Shown here one piece after another: positions 1-13,792 of a stretch of 64,000 bases of DNA. The position numbers were made by a program, and so were the translations under genes. The stretch is from positions 806,001-870,000 of the forward strand of contig JAXBDG010000004.1 in assembly GCA_036320915.1 (NCBI GenBank), written 5' to 3'. The stretch comes from Linnemannia elongata (taxonomy: Eukaryota > Mortierellomycota > Mortierellomycetes > Mortierellales > Mortierellaceae). Positions within the stretch are counted from its first letter, which is position 1, and every line of letters begins with the position of its first letter. Below the pieces are notes generated by a model, which made no database searches, was not told the origin of the DNA, and saw only the letters and a list, made by a program, of their open reading frames with translations.

Positions 1-1879
1 GCTATTGCTGGTGTTGTGACGATGGCCGCCGCCGTTGAAGCCGCCCATGGGGCTAGGACCGGGGCCGGGGCTGAGGGAATCGAGGGTCAGATCCTTGCGG
101 TGATCAAGCATGATCATCCCCCCACTGCCGTAATAATCGGCGTTGTAGTACGAGTCAGGGCGATTGCTGACGGTTTCCTGGTCGGATGGATAGAAGAGGG
201 ACGAGTTGCATTCCAGGTCTCTGACCAAGACCCGACTGCTCTCGACTGAGAGGCCACGATCGCGCGACCGGGCCAGCTTGAGGTTCTTGTGAGCTGGAGG
301 AGGTGGACTCGTCGTCGTAGGCATGGTTATCTTGGCATCGCTGCCCTTGCCGTTGCCGTCGTAACGGTAGTGGTTCCCCGTCCCGGCATCAAATGATGCA
401 CAGGCCGCAATCGCGTCGTTAATCCCGCCACTAGAGCCGCGATCCAACCTCGACAGTGCATGCTGGTTCTGGCCACCACCACCACTACCAACCTGGTTTG
501 AAGAATCATACCGCGTTCGGCTGTCAGTGTTGGAGCTGCCAGATCCGTTGCCGTCACCACCATTCCCACGATTGCCGCCCTTACGCCAACGATTTGTCCA
601 CCGGTCACTACTGCTAGTCTTGTTGGCGCTGTTACCCCGGAACTGTTTGAAATGGTTCCGGTAGAAGCGTATTAGCATCTTGGGCGCAGGGAGGAAAAAG
701 ATGGGTCCGATGGTGATCCGCAGGCAGAGATCCAGCGCTTGGATCTGGGGCTTGTAGATCAGTTCGTTGTCGAAGACATATACAATGTTCAGAACAGCGT
801 ATGCCTATGAGAGGTAACACAATGGGGAAAACAATGGAGGGGGTTGTCAATTGGGCAGAAAACTACGGAATACGAGAAAGAGTTGAAATGGCGTGTGAGA
901 AAAAAAAGAAAAAAAAAACGATAAAAAGTGAGACACTTACGGCGGCCAACGACATAAGACAGGTGAGGTACCAGACACCAATAGCCATCATGTCACTGTC
1001 GACAGAACGGCCAGCGGGGCCGTGGCGATGGTTCTTGACCAGGGGAATGAAGAGATACATGCAGACCCAGACACAGGTCAGGAGCATGAACACCTGGTGT
1101 CCTAGATAGAATCCAAGAGCGGGCCTCATGTAGTACGTCTGCTCCGGCATCGAAAGCTGGTCGTAGCTGGCGGCACCGTAGATATCGGTATTGTTGGGGA
1201 TGGAGCCAGTTGCTATATCGTACTTGATAACCCTATTGAGCCTCCATTCTTCAAGGACACCCGTCCTGACAATATCAATTCGTAGTTGTTTGACTTGCTC
1301 GGGTGGGATAAAATGTTTGACGACTCGCTGTTGGACGTAAACGATAAAGGTGCCGAGGGATACAAAGGCGTAGAGAAAGATGACGACGAATGACATACGA
1401 GCATACATGCTCCGACCGCCTGTTATGGGGTAGAAACCCGATCCCACCGATACAATCGCGATCGCCAGAGCAATGACGGCAAGCGACTCTGCTAGGAAAT
1501 TCCAAGCCCAGTAGATGTTGGGCAAGACAGTGTTGTTGGCTCGGAGATAGCCGACGACGGCAATGGTGAGGCCTGCGAACGTAACAATCGCGGCAATGAC
1601 CCGGAGCCGGGTCATGTTCTTGAAGCACATGATGAGGGCGACGAAGCAGAGGAAGGAGAGGTAGCAGGTCGCGATCACGTAGGTCACCATCGAGTCGGCA
1701 TATACCGAATTACCATCTCGGTCGACGTTCCACCAGCCCGAATGGTTTCTGTAGCCGTTAAAGTTGTCATCGTCGTCGTGGTAAGACCAGTTGCCCCTCG
1801 GCCTGGTGCCGTTCCATAGACCGTCTCCGCCAGTTAGATTCCGCCCGGGGCTATTCCACGACGGATTGGCGTCTCCCAT
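1..1879 (-). CDS. Seven-helix membrane protein, receptor-like, function unknown; 3' end beyond window
   Basis: Two exons are visible: 1879-941 and 804-1, with an intron of 136 bp that keeps frame between SLAA and AYAVLN. The start is the ATG at 1879. The same frame stays open upstream only because the leader is CT-rich. At least 581 residues are encoded and no stop is reached. About seven hydrophobic segments lie near residues 65-86, 92-112, 122-148, 162-182, 254-281, 297-325 and 337-355. The first 60 residues carry four N-glycosylation sequons (N14, N23, N30, N45), so the N terminus is probably outside the cell. After the last helix comes a hydrophilic Gly/Ser/Asn-rich tail of more than 200 residues. 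This topology resembles a G-protein-coupled receptor, but I see no family signature. A transporter or a fungal-specific membrane protein is equally possible. The gene model is well supported; the function is not. Confidence 0.8.
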
Positions 1880-4800
1880 TATTTTGGAGGATTGTCGAGA
1901 ATGTTGTGTAGGTGTTGGCGGGTGTGAGTGTGTGAAGTGGTAGAATGGTGAGAAGGAAGAAGGAAGGAGATTGAGCGCAACAGTGCCTGGAGCAGCAAGT
2001 AGGAAGGGGAGGAGATAGGGCGGAAGGGAAGAGAAGAGAATGAACGTCGGAAAAGGATAGCCGAGGTGTTTGTCTCTCGCTGTTGCTGTTTGATTGCTTG
2101 CTTGTTTGTTTGTTGGAAGTGACGAGAGAGCGAAGGGAGAGGTATTTGTTACACGCGGAAAGTGTGAAGGAGAGGGAGAGGCGTTGAAGGGGAGAGGATG
2201 AAGTAATATATTTGTTCCTGTGTGACCAATTAAAAAAACAAGCGCAAAGAAAAATGAGTGGAGGTGGTGGAAGGAGGGAAAGAGGGAGGTGGAAGGGAGG
2301 GGAAGGAGATTCGAGTGATCGTGATTGATCAATGAACAATGAAGAGAAGAAGAAGGACGAGCTGATGAGGAAGGAGGGAAGGAAGTGATAGAACTGAAGT
2401 GAATGAGTGAAGCGAATGAGGAAGGGTGGGTGATGAGTGAAGTGGAGGAAGAGGAGGAGCGAGGGAAGGGAGGAAGTGCACCCGCAAGGGTAGAGAGTGG
2501 AAGGGAGAGGAGGAGAAGAGAGAGGAAGCGAGCAAGGGAGTGAACGAAAGGAAAGGTGAGATTAGTAAAGGGAAGAAGAAGAAGAAGAGGGAGACGAGAG
2601 GATTAAAGCGATGGAATGGAGTGGAGAAGAAAGAAGAGGGGGGAAAGAAAACAGCCAGACCGGCAACTGGCAGGCAGATTGTTTGTTTGCACTTTGCATG
2701 GATGCTCACTTCCGTGGTCAATATCAATCACCCTCCCACACACCCACACCACCTCAACATGCAAATACTCTCACACACGTATACACTTTTTCATACGCTA
2801 GTGCACTCCCTTCCTGGACTTCTATGCCGTCCTTCCTCTACTCCCTCTTTCTCTCCTCTCTCTCTTTTCCTCTCTCCGCCTTCCTCTGAGGGTCCAACTC
2901 CAATCGCAAAAATAAATAAATCGATTGCATGTTGCCAAGGCACTCAAACTCTAAACCGTTGACTCTCATTGTTTTTTTTTTGTTTTTTTTTTTTGTTTTT
3001 CAGACCAGCGAGAGTTTTGAGACTTGACTTATGTCTTTACCCATTCAGAAGTACTAGGTTATGTCCGCCCTGCCCTGGCTGCAGCCACTTGATAAATTTG
3101 CATGGGACAGATGACAATCCCCTATCCATGCAACTCCACTCCGAAAGGGAGTCATGACAATGCACACCAATTCCGGCCAGAAGGGAAATGAACGTTAGTC
3201 CCTTTTCACAATTCAGGTGCCGCTGCCTCTTCTAGCCTTGCAATGAGAAGAAACAAATATGGTATTACAGGTTTTCTGCAGAAAACTCTCCTATCTTTTC
3301 ATTTCGGAGACTATCTGCTTACATGGTAGGTAGACACACAGACATCTACACGCGATGATGTGCATGCCCTGCCACACTCTTAAGTAACACGAAATCAAAA
3401 AAAAAACGCGAACATAAGAAAGAGAGTCGAAGATTTAGTCATCAAAGGTCGGACGAAATCAGCCGATCTCCTCCTCACCGTCCGTTGTTTGTTACATCTA
3501 TGTATGTTCATGAAAAAAACATCAACATCTTGTTTTTTATGCACCTTATTTTTTTTAGACTTTCTTTGGGGGTAAATCGGGACATGATCTCTTCCTCCCT
3601 CTCCCTCACCTCCCTCACTCCTCCACTTCCTCGCACACACACACACACAGAAACAGTGACCGTAGTGATTTTCTAGTCTTTTCATCAAACGCTATTTGCC
3701 TTTCGAGTGCTCGGGCTCGACACAAAAACAAAGCCAACAACTAAACCCAACTCTCCAAGAATAAATAGATCCTAGAAAAACATAACAATATAGCAAAAAA
3801 CCCAAAACAACAACAACAAAAAAAATGCGCAATGCTCAGGTACCCTGCTCTGCCTCCACCTCTCCATTTACCCGCATATTATACTGCATGATCAACCTCT
3901 CTTCTTTCCACCTCTCCACAAAAGCAGAAAACAACAAATAAACAAGAGTGGGCAACATCAACAACAAAGCTCTGGCCAGGAAAAGTAAATTGCCTTAAGT
4001 AAACTGCTTTTAAGTGAGGGCTGAATGTGGCGTAGAGGAGATAGTGGGGGGGAGGTCAGCGCGTTTCATTCGATCAATGAAAACAAGGAGAGAGACAGAA
4101 AGAGAGTTATAACAGAGAAGCTGTCGATTGTAACATCCCATCTTTACTACAGAAAACATATCGGATGAGCAAGGATTGAGGGGAGGGAGAGGGGGGAAAG
4201 CACATGGGAAAAAGCCGCCGTCCGTCGGTCAAAGAGAGAGCCCAAGCCCCAGGTAATAACATATTGAGAAAGATAGAGCAAGCAGCTAAGGACAGGGAAA
4301 GAGCGAGCAGGTGAAAGTGAAAGTTGGTAACCCTGTTTTTCAATTGGCACTAGTGGCTCCCAGGCATTGGACGCTAGTGCCTTTGTTCAAGAAAGAAAAC
4401 CGAAAGCAAAAAAAAAAAAACAAAAAACAGCAAAAGGGCAGCACATGAAGGATGGTTGAGACGTGTTGACGAGCGGTCTGGGTCCTTTGGATTCATGACC
4501 CATGGGACGTTCTTTGTGTCAATGAAGGCAAATGGATATCACGGGGTTACTGACGTCGTCCAAAAAAAGCAAGATATAATGCATATGCTTCACCCCGCCT
4601 TACATGCATTGAAGTACCTCCACGTAATAAGATGAACATGCAGTTACAAAGGGTTGTACTCTTTTTACCTAACGGGGGTTCTCAATTAAAAGTGGCACTG
4701 ACCCATCTCACTTTTGCGTCCTTATGTGGGTTGTGCAAGTTCATAAGTTTTCATTACCCTCGCTTGGTTCGCCATCTAAAACAGAGCATCTCCCTCGTTC

Positions 4801-5562
4801 ACCTTTGTTTATTACAGCCTGTGATACAAGTGCAGAGTACTTTTGTTTAGCTTATTATTGCTGGTGGGGTGGGGCAACGAGAGGGGGGGGGGGGCAAGTG
4901 GAGAGGAGAGAGTAACCAAGTGGGAAAGAGGTGGGAAAGGGATGAAGGAGGAGGAAAAGACTTCAGATATCAAAAGAAAAGACGAAATTCAAGCCAAGTT
5001 TATTCTACGACGTGTTCGCGTCGCTAGACATGATCTATGAAACGAAAAGACGCGTTGGTGATTATTGAAAGCGAATGACCACTGATCAAGCCTCCAGACG
5101 ACGCGTATGTTTGTTAGTCTCGGTGGGTCTCTGATCAATTGATCCGTGAAACTAGTTTAGCTCCTATGGTGATCGTAGTAGTTCGTTTCCTGTTTCTCCT
5201 TCTCTCACGACCTACTCTTTCAATCCTATTTGTTGCTCTTTTGGTCCATCCTGTTCTCCTTGTCTGTCTCCCTTTTTCTCCTTCGACCGACGTGCTCCAA
5301 GGATCCTGACAGAATCGATGTACTTTCTTTTGTCATCCAAGGATGGTCCTTCCTTCGTTTACTCGCCCCTCTAATATTTGAAAGGAATGAAAAAGTGTTT
5401 CATATTTATCCTCAACGCGTCCTAAAAAACAGTATCCAATGAGTTATCTCACTCCTTCTCACACACACAGGACAATATTTCCCCATCCATTACTCCGTAC
5501 CCCTCTTCCTGTCCTTTCTTCCCATCCAGTCACTTCCCCTCCCTTCCTCCGGCTCATTTCAC

Positions 5563-5584
5563 TTTTTTTTTTTTTTTTTTTTTT
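5563..5584. repeat. Poly(T) tract, 22 nt
   Basis: Uninterrupted run of 22 T on the plus strand in the gene-poor block. Confidence 0.9.
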
Positions 5585-8500
5585 ACGTGAGATAAGGTAT
5601 CTTATTGGAGGCACGACATAGAAACCAAAAAAGACTAACATCTTTCAAAAAGGGTAGTCAGTAAAGGTAAACAAACGACTTACAAAGAACCAAAAAGGGA
5701 GCGCGAAGTATACCGTCCCCGTTTCTCTCGCCTTTCAGCTTGTATATTTTGTTTCTACTTCATGTCGAACTCCCTATGTCTTTCTCTTGTTGCTCTTTTT
5801 TTTCCCCTTCCCTTTCCCTTCCCTCAATTTCTCTGTCTCTCCGTGCAGCCAGTACCCTCGCGCTTTCCACTGGTCTGGACTCACTTTGTGCCAATTGCTT
5901 TGATGCAGCATCAACAAAAGACAACAACGACAACATCCTCGTACCCTCGAGAATGTGTACGCAAAAGAAAATAGTAAACAAATGTGCATGAACTGCAGCA
6001 GGGTTAGATTGGCCTCCCACTCTCTTTTTTTTCCCTTTTGTTTGTTCGTTCGGTCGTGCATAGATAGATGGATGAAGTGCGCTTTTTGTTGTTGTTTTTG
6101 TTGACTCCAATGGACGAGAACACACACAAAAAAAGACGACCTCGATGTTGTGTGTATGTTGGCTCGAGGGTATGCACGTCCTGCGTCACCCTCATTGGAC
6201 GAAAAGAAAGTTTTAAAAAAAAATGCTGAATGCAAACGACCACCAAAAATTTACGTGTGCTTGTGTGTTCAGGCACCCTACATAGGAGCGCATGCATCAA
6301 ACAAAAAGAAGTCGAGGACAGGAAGGAAGGCACGGTTCGCCTTTTTGTCTTTCTTTGTTACATCTTCCACCTTTCAAGTGGAGAGAGGACCAAGACCTTG
6401 TGAAGGTGTGCCACCTTCCCTTTCCTTTTGCCCTCTTCTCTGCCTCCCGTACCGCTTTGTCCTTTGCCGTCGGTTCCAAAAACAGAAAAGGAGATCATCT
6501 ACCTGACGAAAGTACACTTTCTCGTTTGCTTTGCGTTGCGTTGCGTTGTATCGGGTTGACTTCTGTCTGTTCAATTGAAGTTAGTTTTCCCATCCACTCT
6601 CTTTGTTACAGACAGTTAAGCCTAAACGGATCGAATGTCACGAAAAAAGACAAGAAGAAAAGGAAAGGGAGGAGGGGAAAGAGTGAGTTGCGCACTCGTT
6701 AGATAGAACAAGAGGAAAGCAACGCAACAACACACCTTCCTGCCTTGTCTGTGTGCAATTACGTTTTTCGTCGTTCCTCTATTTTTTTTTTTTTTTTTTT
6801 TTAGCTCTCTGTGTACTATACTGGAAAGGAAGGGAAGAAAAGGTGCAGTTACCAACTAACCAACCAGCCAACCACTTACCCCCGTCTTTCAAAAATGCTT
6901 CCTATTCCGTGTTGATGTCTGTTCCCTCTGCCTTTATTGTCACTATGGTAGTCTGTTCTCCTCACCCGCCGCCCTTCCCCTTGCCTTTTTTTGAGTGTGG
7001 TTTCTTTCGTCGTAGTCACACCACTTTGTGTTTGCTGATGTTTGTTTGCTTGTCCCAGATATTCTTGTGCTGCTATGTCCTTCCCTCGTTCTCTTCGTTG
7101 TCTCAGTTCAACTCTCGTCTCTCCATCCCCTTTTCTGACCGTTTTCAATGCATGCCGCAGAAAGGACAGAAAGCACAGAGGGAAAGGTTACGAAGACGTG
7201 GGCGTGAGGCGAGGGGATGGAATGATAAACTTGAAAAAAAGTGCGTTCGTCATTCACATCAGCAGTCAGTTCTACTTTGTTGTCCTAAGGGCCGAACCAC
7301 TCGCATCGCCTCTCTTGCTCTTTCCCTCCTTGCACATCGCATGTTTTTATTCCATAGGTACTGGACGTTTTGTAGTTATTTGTTGTTCTTTGCTGTTTTT
7401 CCTCGAGGATCTTGTTACTGTTACCTGTTGGTCATCCTCTCTCAATTTTCTTTGTTTGGAGCGACGTGATGCCTTTTTTGGCTTTCTTTCTTCTCAGCTT
7501 TGCGTTAGATCAGGATACGTGTTGCATTGCTTTATCGACTTTTATCGTCGTTAGCAAAGAGTATACCCCGAGATGGTAGCTCGTGATAGATGGAATCGCC
7601 GAGCTGGAATGCTCGATTGTTGTTGGAGCAAGAAGGCAAAAACAGCATCTGTTTATGCTAATGTTTATATGCAAAAATAAAAATAAACTCGAGTGCATGC
7701 AAACAATGGGGGCAAGAGCGGGGATGTGCAGAAGAGATTTTTTTTCTCTCGTACAAAGTTTTGCATCGATGCACGAAGAGATGGGAGGGACGGGGGCAAC
7801 AGAGTATATGTGGTGTGTGGTGTGCGTATGATTCTCTGAAAGCAAAAATAAATGGTTGCATGGATCAACCAAATTAGTGATCAATGATGACTGTAGCGAA
7901 GATAGAGTGGAGGAGAGGGACCCAATGAGCACGTTGTAGAGGTGATTGCTGATTACTGATTGGATTGAAGACGCGTCGCAGCCAGTCGTCGCGTCTCGTT
8001 GGTCGTACCATACCCCTGTTACTGATTTACTTGATCAAATTGGCTTCTTGAAACTCTCTCGACGTGTAACAGTATGGCTCAGACCATTTACACGGGCCCC
8101 TGCGTTAGAACTCGAACTGAGCAGCGGCAGTAGAGCAGCCCGATAATGGATGTATAGATTATGGGTACCCATCTCCTCAAGGAGTATAGAGGGTAAATGT
8201 GAGGAGAAAGTGAGGGAGCAAGCGAGGAGTACATCCAAATCGTCCTTGGGCTTCATGGTCCGTGGGGCATAATGTACGATGAACAAAAAAGGGTTCTCAT
8301 CTTCATTGATAAAAATACACGGATATCGTTATTGTGCTTCTTTGTTGTTCTGCGATGTTACTTCTGGTATCTGTGCTTCATGCTTCCTGCAAAGTACATG
8401 TAGTACATGTATGTGTCGCCTTTTTGTGTCTCGTAGATATGTAGTTGCTGCTGCCGAATGATGTCTCTTGGAGGTAATGCTGCTATTTTTTTTTTTTTTT

Positions 8501-10104
8501 TTTGCGCGCGCATTGTTTTATTTTGTATCATGCCTTCCTCTGCTGGTTGGTTTTTTCTTCATAACGCCGTTTTTTCTTGTACTTTCGTCTTACTTGTATG
8601 TTTGTCTCTCTGCATGTTTGTACTTGGCTGCTGTCTATCGCTTCGCCCGCCGTGTGTCTTTGTTGTTTATTCTTGCTTCCCTCTCTTTTTCTTCCCTCCC
8701 TCCTTTCTTCATCACTCCTATGTTTGTATCCTTTTTTGCTTTTTTCATTGCGCATATGCTTGGCTAGATGCATGTGTTCCATCGCATAGCAGCTGGTCTT
8801 TCCTTTTCCTTCCCTTTCCTTCAGCCTTTTTTGCTCCGATGGGCATCCGCTTGCATGACAGGGCAAGAATGTTGCACTTGCTTATTTTTTTTTTGTTGTT
8901 TTGCCAATAACAAAGCAAAGGCGAGAGAGGGGAAAAGGTCACCCTAATCAACAACAATAACAACAAACACCCATGTGCGCGCGTAAAAAGTTCGCCCAAA
9001 GAGAAAAGAGAAGAAAAGTACTAATGGACGATTGGCAAAAACAAAAACAATCGAAAAAGGATAGACATGCGGCGAGTAAAAAGAAAAAAGAGAAAAAGAA
9101 AAGCACAATGACCAAAGGCTAATGCAGGATGCAGGCAAAGCAGATGCAGCAGCAAACTGAGGAAGTAGCAGTGCCTACCCTCTTGTGTGTTTGCCGGGTT
9201 TTTTTTGTTCGCCTCTTTGGAACGTCACCCCTTTCTTTTAGGCGGGATTTCTCTCTGTGAATGTTTATGCTTGCTGAACTTTGCTTTCGTTTCTAACATA
9301 TTGGTATGTTTACAAAGGGCACGAAAGAACAACCACAAAACAACGCGTGTGTATTCATCCGGGGCGCTTTACTTTCGTAGCTCACTGTTCCTAGAAAACC
9401 AGATGCCATTCATGCTCAAAGTGCGTACAATAACAAAGAAAGAGTGGGCGAAATAACGAAGCAGATAAAAAATAAAGAGAGCTTTGATCCAGTCATCCAG
9501 TCCCTGTCATTACCATAGTTGTTTTTTATCCACGACTTCTAGTGCTCTGTCTCCATCCCTCTGTTCCAATGGTGCATTTCAATCTGCTCCGACAACGCGG
9601 CTGCTTTTCTTTTTGTATCCTTTTGGCTGGCCTTGCTCCTTAGCCCATCCGTCTCTGTGTGTTGTCAATTTTGTTTTCTGTGTGTTGATATGTGCTTGCC
9701 CCTGATTTTTTTTCCCCTCCTACGTCTGTCCCTCTGTGTGTTCTTTCTGTCCCATGGTCTTATATCTCGTATTTTCTACCCTTTTTCTGCGAAGGGTAGA
9801 CGAGAAAAAAAAAGAGGGAGCCAGAAAACAGAATGAGAGACAGAGACAAAGAGAACAGAAAGAATAGGCGAAAAGAGGAGGCGAACATGAGGGTAAGTTG
9901 GGTGCAAAACAACAAGCAACAGACGCACAGAATCTAGCCTTCGGTTATTATTTGTCACTGCTCGTTCGTTTTTTTTTTGTTATTCTCAGAATAGGATAGA
10001 CTGGAACAGGGAGGGGGGTTGCAATTCGCTCAAGAGAACAAGAAAAGGACGAGAGGTGAGTGCGGAGGGGAAGAGCGAGAAATTGGGGGAGAGCAAGGAC
10101 GGGA

Positions 10105-10141
10105 AGAGAGAGAGAGTGTGTGAGTGTGTGTGTGTGTGTGA
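10105..10141. repeat. Dinucleotide microsatellite (AG)n-(TG)n
   Basis: An AG run passes directly into a TG run with one interruption. Simple-sequence DNA with no coding signal around it. Confidence 0.9.
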
Positions 10142-12730
10142 GGGAGGGAGGGTGAGGAAAACATGACATTCAATGCCCATTAGAGTCCATGGCCAATGGC
10201 ATCCCCACCGAAGGAACCAACCCAAGGCAATGCTTTTTACTCTACACCCTTGTGCCACCTTCATTGCAAAGAACATACCTTGTTTATTATTCTATTTTGA
10301 TGCTCAATTGTATTGTTCAGACATCTTCATACTTCATCTTCATCACCATCCCATGTCGAGGTCTCCCCCCCCCCCCCTTTTTTTTTTTTTTTTCTATTTA
10401 CGAATAAAGAATAAAACAAAAGAAAAGAATAGAAGAATAGACCTGGTAGTGGTTGCCTTTCTTTGTTCAACTGTGCTTTGCCTTCACCCATACATATCCT
10501 TATTGACCATCGTTCCATTGCCCAGTGCCAATGCCTATTGACATTGGACCCCATTCATTCAGTGCTACCATTACTTACCTTCGAGTCTTATTGTTAATTC
10601 TTTCCTTACCATCCCTCATAGCCCCACTTGCAAGCATCATCCTCGACCTTCATTCACCATCGTCATTGTCCTTTTCTCCTCACTATTCCAATAGATCCAC
10701 GTCTATACTCAGTGACAGATAGAGAGGCGGACTGAATGATTGACTGGCTGTCCATTGGTATACATTCACATATCAGCCCAACTTTCCTTGAAAAAAAAAA
10801 CCCTCGTCCCCTCCCCTTACCTTTTTTTTTTTTTTTTTCTTTTTTTTCTCTCACTCTGTCCATACCCCCTTCTCTCTCTCCTGTCCTTTTCTCTCTCTTC
10901 TTTTTCTTCTCTCACTCTCTCACTCTCTTTCTTTCTTTCTCTCTCTGCCTTTTGTACATACATTAGGCATCCGTCCATTTACCCACCCACTGACTAGCAA
11001 CAGCAGCTTCATTCGATTCAATTCGATTCACTCTTCAATTCACTCCTTCTTTTTCTTCTTTTTCCTGTACCGTCTTTACTTTTGATATACATCTGCATTA
11101 CTCAAAAGTACATATATCCGAGGCGGCTCTCCGTTCCAACCCCGGCTCTACATTTCCTCTCGTGTTTCTGATCACGGTTCTCCCTCTTCTCACTATTTTT
11201 TTTTTCATCGTCAATTCTCCTTGCAAATCGACATCTGTTCAACTGCTTCTTGCAAGAACAGAAAACGTCTTCCACTTTCCTGCTCTCTCGCTCTCATCCT
11301 ATCGTCCTTTGGCTCCTTCGATCTCTGACAAATCCAGGTCCCGCACCTCATCCCGTCCTCTTCCAGCCAACCAGCTAACCAGTCAACCAGTCACCCAGTC
11401 ATTGAGCCGGCCCAGCCCAGCCCAGCATCCAGATCCCATTGGCCCCGTCGATCAAGAATCAACAGCACGACCCATCAAGGAAACCACAACCTTTCCTTTG
11501 CACCTCGTGTAAGCACATAAGCATCATCATACCTTTGCTATCCCTTTTCCGACATCGCTGCTCCTATCTCTCCGTTCGCCCTCTTTTGTGTTTTTCTATC
11601 GTAAGATTGAATGCTACAAAAACAATAATAACATATTCAATCAACGAAACGAGTAGTCGTGCCTCTTTCTTTACTCGAGGACATACTTCAGTCATTCCTA
11701 TTATCTTCTCTTTCTTTTCAACCGCTGTCCCTCTTTCCTTTCTTTCTTTTCTTCTTCCTTCCTTCATTCACATTTCCTGCTTTACTCGACACAGTTTGCT
11801 CTCTTCTTCCTTTTTCCTCTCTTCTCTTTCTACTTCTTCACCTCACTATTTAACTCTTTCCCCTTCATCCTTGTTCTTGCTCCCTTGCACCTCATTATAC
11901 ATATTCCTCCCCTGCACCCCTCCCTTCTCCTTCAATTCCTTCCTTTCTTACTTTCTTACTTTCTTCTTTTCTTCCTTTCTTCCTTTCTTCCTTCTTCCAC
12001 CACCATCACCTCCTCGTCTTCTGCCGGTTCCTCTTCTGAGCCTCTCCTGTTGATTTTCGAGTACGACGTCTCTACCATTAATACTACTCCTACGACACGC
12101 TGCCTGTGAGTTTGTACCCCCACCCCACGAGCCATGATCCGTCCATTTTCTTCCTTTCCTCCCTCAATTGAACGATTGAATTGAGTACTAGATTTTGTCC
12201 TCCTCGAACAACCACAACTGGTTCTTGTACCTTGTCTTAACATGCTTACCTATGTGTAGAAGAATGAGGGTGCCCCCTCTTTTTCTCATGTTGGGTTGCA
12301 GTCTTTCGCCTTCCTTTTTACGTCCTCCCGAACAACAGCATCAACAATAACAAAGAGGTGGGCCTGAGAGTCGCCTTAAGATCCCATCTTCTTTTTAACT
12401 TTCCTGGGCTCAGCTTCATTCAGCTGAGATGCAGGACATTGTGTTTTGTTGACCTTCTTTCTTTCACTCCCTATCTCGCGAACTCTTTTGTCTGCAATGT
12501 CTTCTGACGTGTTTAAATGAACCACTTCGTATTTCTCAATTGGCATCAAAACACTAAAGAACAACACGAAAAATATCAATGATAATAACAAAAACAACAA
12601 CAACAAGAGATACACGCCCTATTTTCTTTATTTATTTTGTTATCTGTAAACATCCTCATCCCCCTTTTTACAAACCAAAGAAAGAGAAGCAACAATCCGT
12701 GTGTGTTGCCTGTCGTGACTTTATCGATTG

Positions 12731-12776
12731 TCTTTTTTTCTTTTTTTCTTTTTTTCTTTTTTTCTTTTTTTTTTTC
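12731..12776. repeat. Octanucleotide microsatellite (TTTTTTTC)n
   Basis: About five copies of T7C followed by a longer T run. It lies inside the putative 5' UTR intron. Confidence 0.9.
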
Positions 12777-13474
12777 TCTTACTCTCATTTTTGCCCCCGA
12801 AGAGGATGCTATGCCAACCCCCATGTGTATGGGCACACAGGGCGTTTTTTTTCCTTCTTTGACAACATGACAATCACAATGAAGATTATTATTTTTTGTT
12901 TGGTTATCATTTTTATCCTATTTTTCTTTGTCACCCCTTCTGTAATCAATGTTACGCCTCTGAGAGAAGAACCACCCTTGACACAGCCTTTTTTTCGAAT
13001 CCCGCCATCCCATGGTCATTCTCATTGTTGTTGTGTGTGTGTGTGTGTATACATATCGAATCATGTCGATGTCTCTTGATGGGTTGTTTGTTTATTTTTT
13101 GCCATTTCCCCCACCTTACCATTGCATTGTTACCTTCCTTCCCGCAAACCACTGCACTGTCCACCCTTCAATGCCTTCGCTCTCTTGGTCAATGTTTTTT
13201 CTTTGTGTTTGTTTGTTTTGTTTGCATTTTACCCCCGGCTCTCTCTCTGTCTTCACTCTGTGCTCTTGAATGATTTAATATTGTGCCGTGCATACACTAC
13301 ATGGACGATGAATGGTGGATGGTGGACAACCAACAAACCAACCAAGAGGAAGAACAGAAAAAGAACGTCGTCCAGTCTGTCTTGTTGTTGTTCAATTTGG
13401 CACTAACGCACCCCTTGTATGTCCTGTCGTAATCGACGTTTCATGATTCACTTCTCTAGTACCATTGCTCGGAT

Positions 13475-13582
13475 ATCTCTCTCTCTCTCTCTCTCCCACA
13501 GGACCCTCTCTTTTTTTTCTTCTTAAATTCTTTCCCTCTTTCTTTCTCTCTTTCTTTTTTTCTTTCTTTCTTTCTTTCTTTC
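13475..13582. repeat. Pyrimidine microsatellites (TC)n and (TTTC)n
   Basis: A TC dinucleotide run at about 13475-13495, and a TTTC run at about 13556-13582. Both lie upstream of the zinc-finger start in the plus-strand pyrimidine tract. Confidence 0.85.
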
Positions 13583-13792
13583 TTCTTTATTTTTCCTCCT
13601 ATTTCTCTCTTCTTCATCTCTTATCTCTTCTCTTCTCTCTTCCTTAACCCGACTCACCCCTCAATCCAATATCAGTCGCCTCATCGTCGTCGCCCATCAA
13701 CCCCACGCCTTCTTTCGTATCTTCCCCACTCGGCCTCGACTCCACCCATTCACATCCATCCAGTAGGATTTCCATAGCCTTGTCATATAAGC

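Larger units (their letters stand above)
12106..13675 (+). other. Possible 5' UTR intron of the zinc-finger gene
   Basis: A strong donor (CCT|GTGAGTTT) at 12106 closes the polypyrimidine leader. A good branch and acceptor region (CTTAAC, then ATCAG at 13671-13675) precedes the first coding exon by about 117 bp. Together they would remove 1570 bp. This is inference from splice-site appearance only. Confidence 0.3.
1880..13792. other. Long gene-poor block between divergent genes
   Basis: No frame in these 11.9 kb gives a protein with recognisable motifs or believable codon use on either strand. From 1880 to about 2660 the plus strand is purine-rich, meaning CT-rich on the minus strand, which fits the leader and promoter of the membrane protein on the left. 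From about 2800 the plus strand turns T/C-rich with many homopolymers. From 10600 to 12105 it is a dense polypyrimidine stretch that looks like the transcribed leader of the zinc-finger gene. A 10-bp direct repeat (ATTCGATTCA twice) lies at 11011-11030. The rest may be long untranslated RNA, regulatory DNA or decayed sequence. Confidence 0.6.

Noticed and set aside
1880..2332. 150-codon upstream extension of the membrane-protein frame
   Set aside because: Composition is Ser/Pro/Leu/Phe from a CT-rich leader; no conserved feature. The ATG at 1879 begins the glycosylated domain.
6753..7554. Plus-strand frames of 238 and 170 codons in the gene-poor block
   Set aside because: They overlap each other in T/C-rich DNA, have biased Phe/Ser/Leu/Cys composition, and show no family motif.
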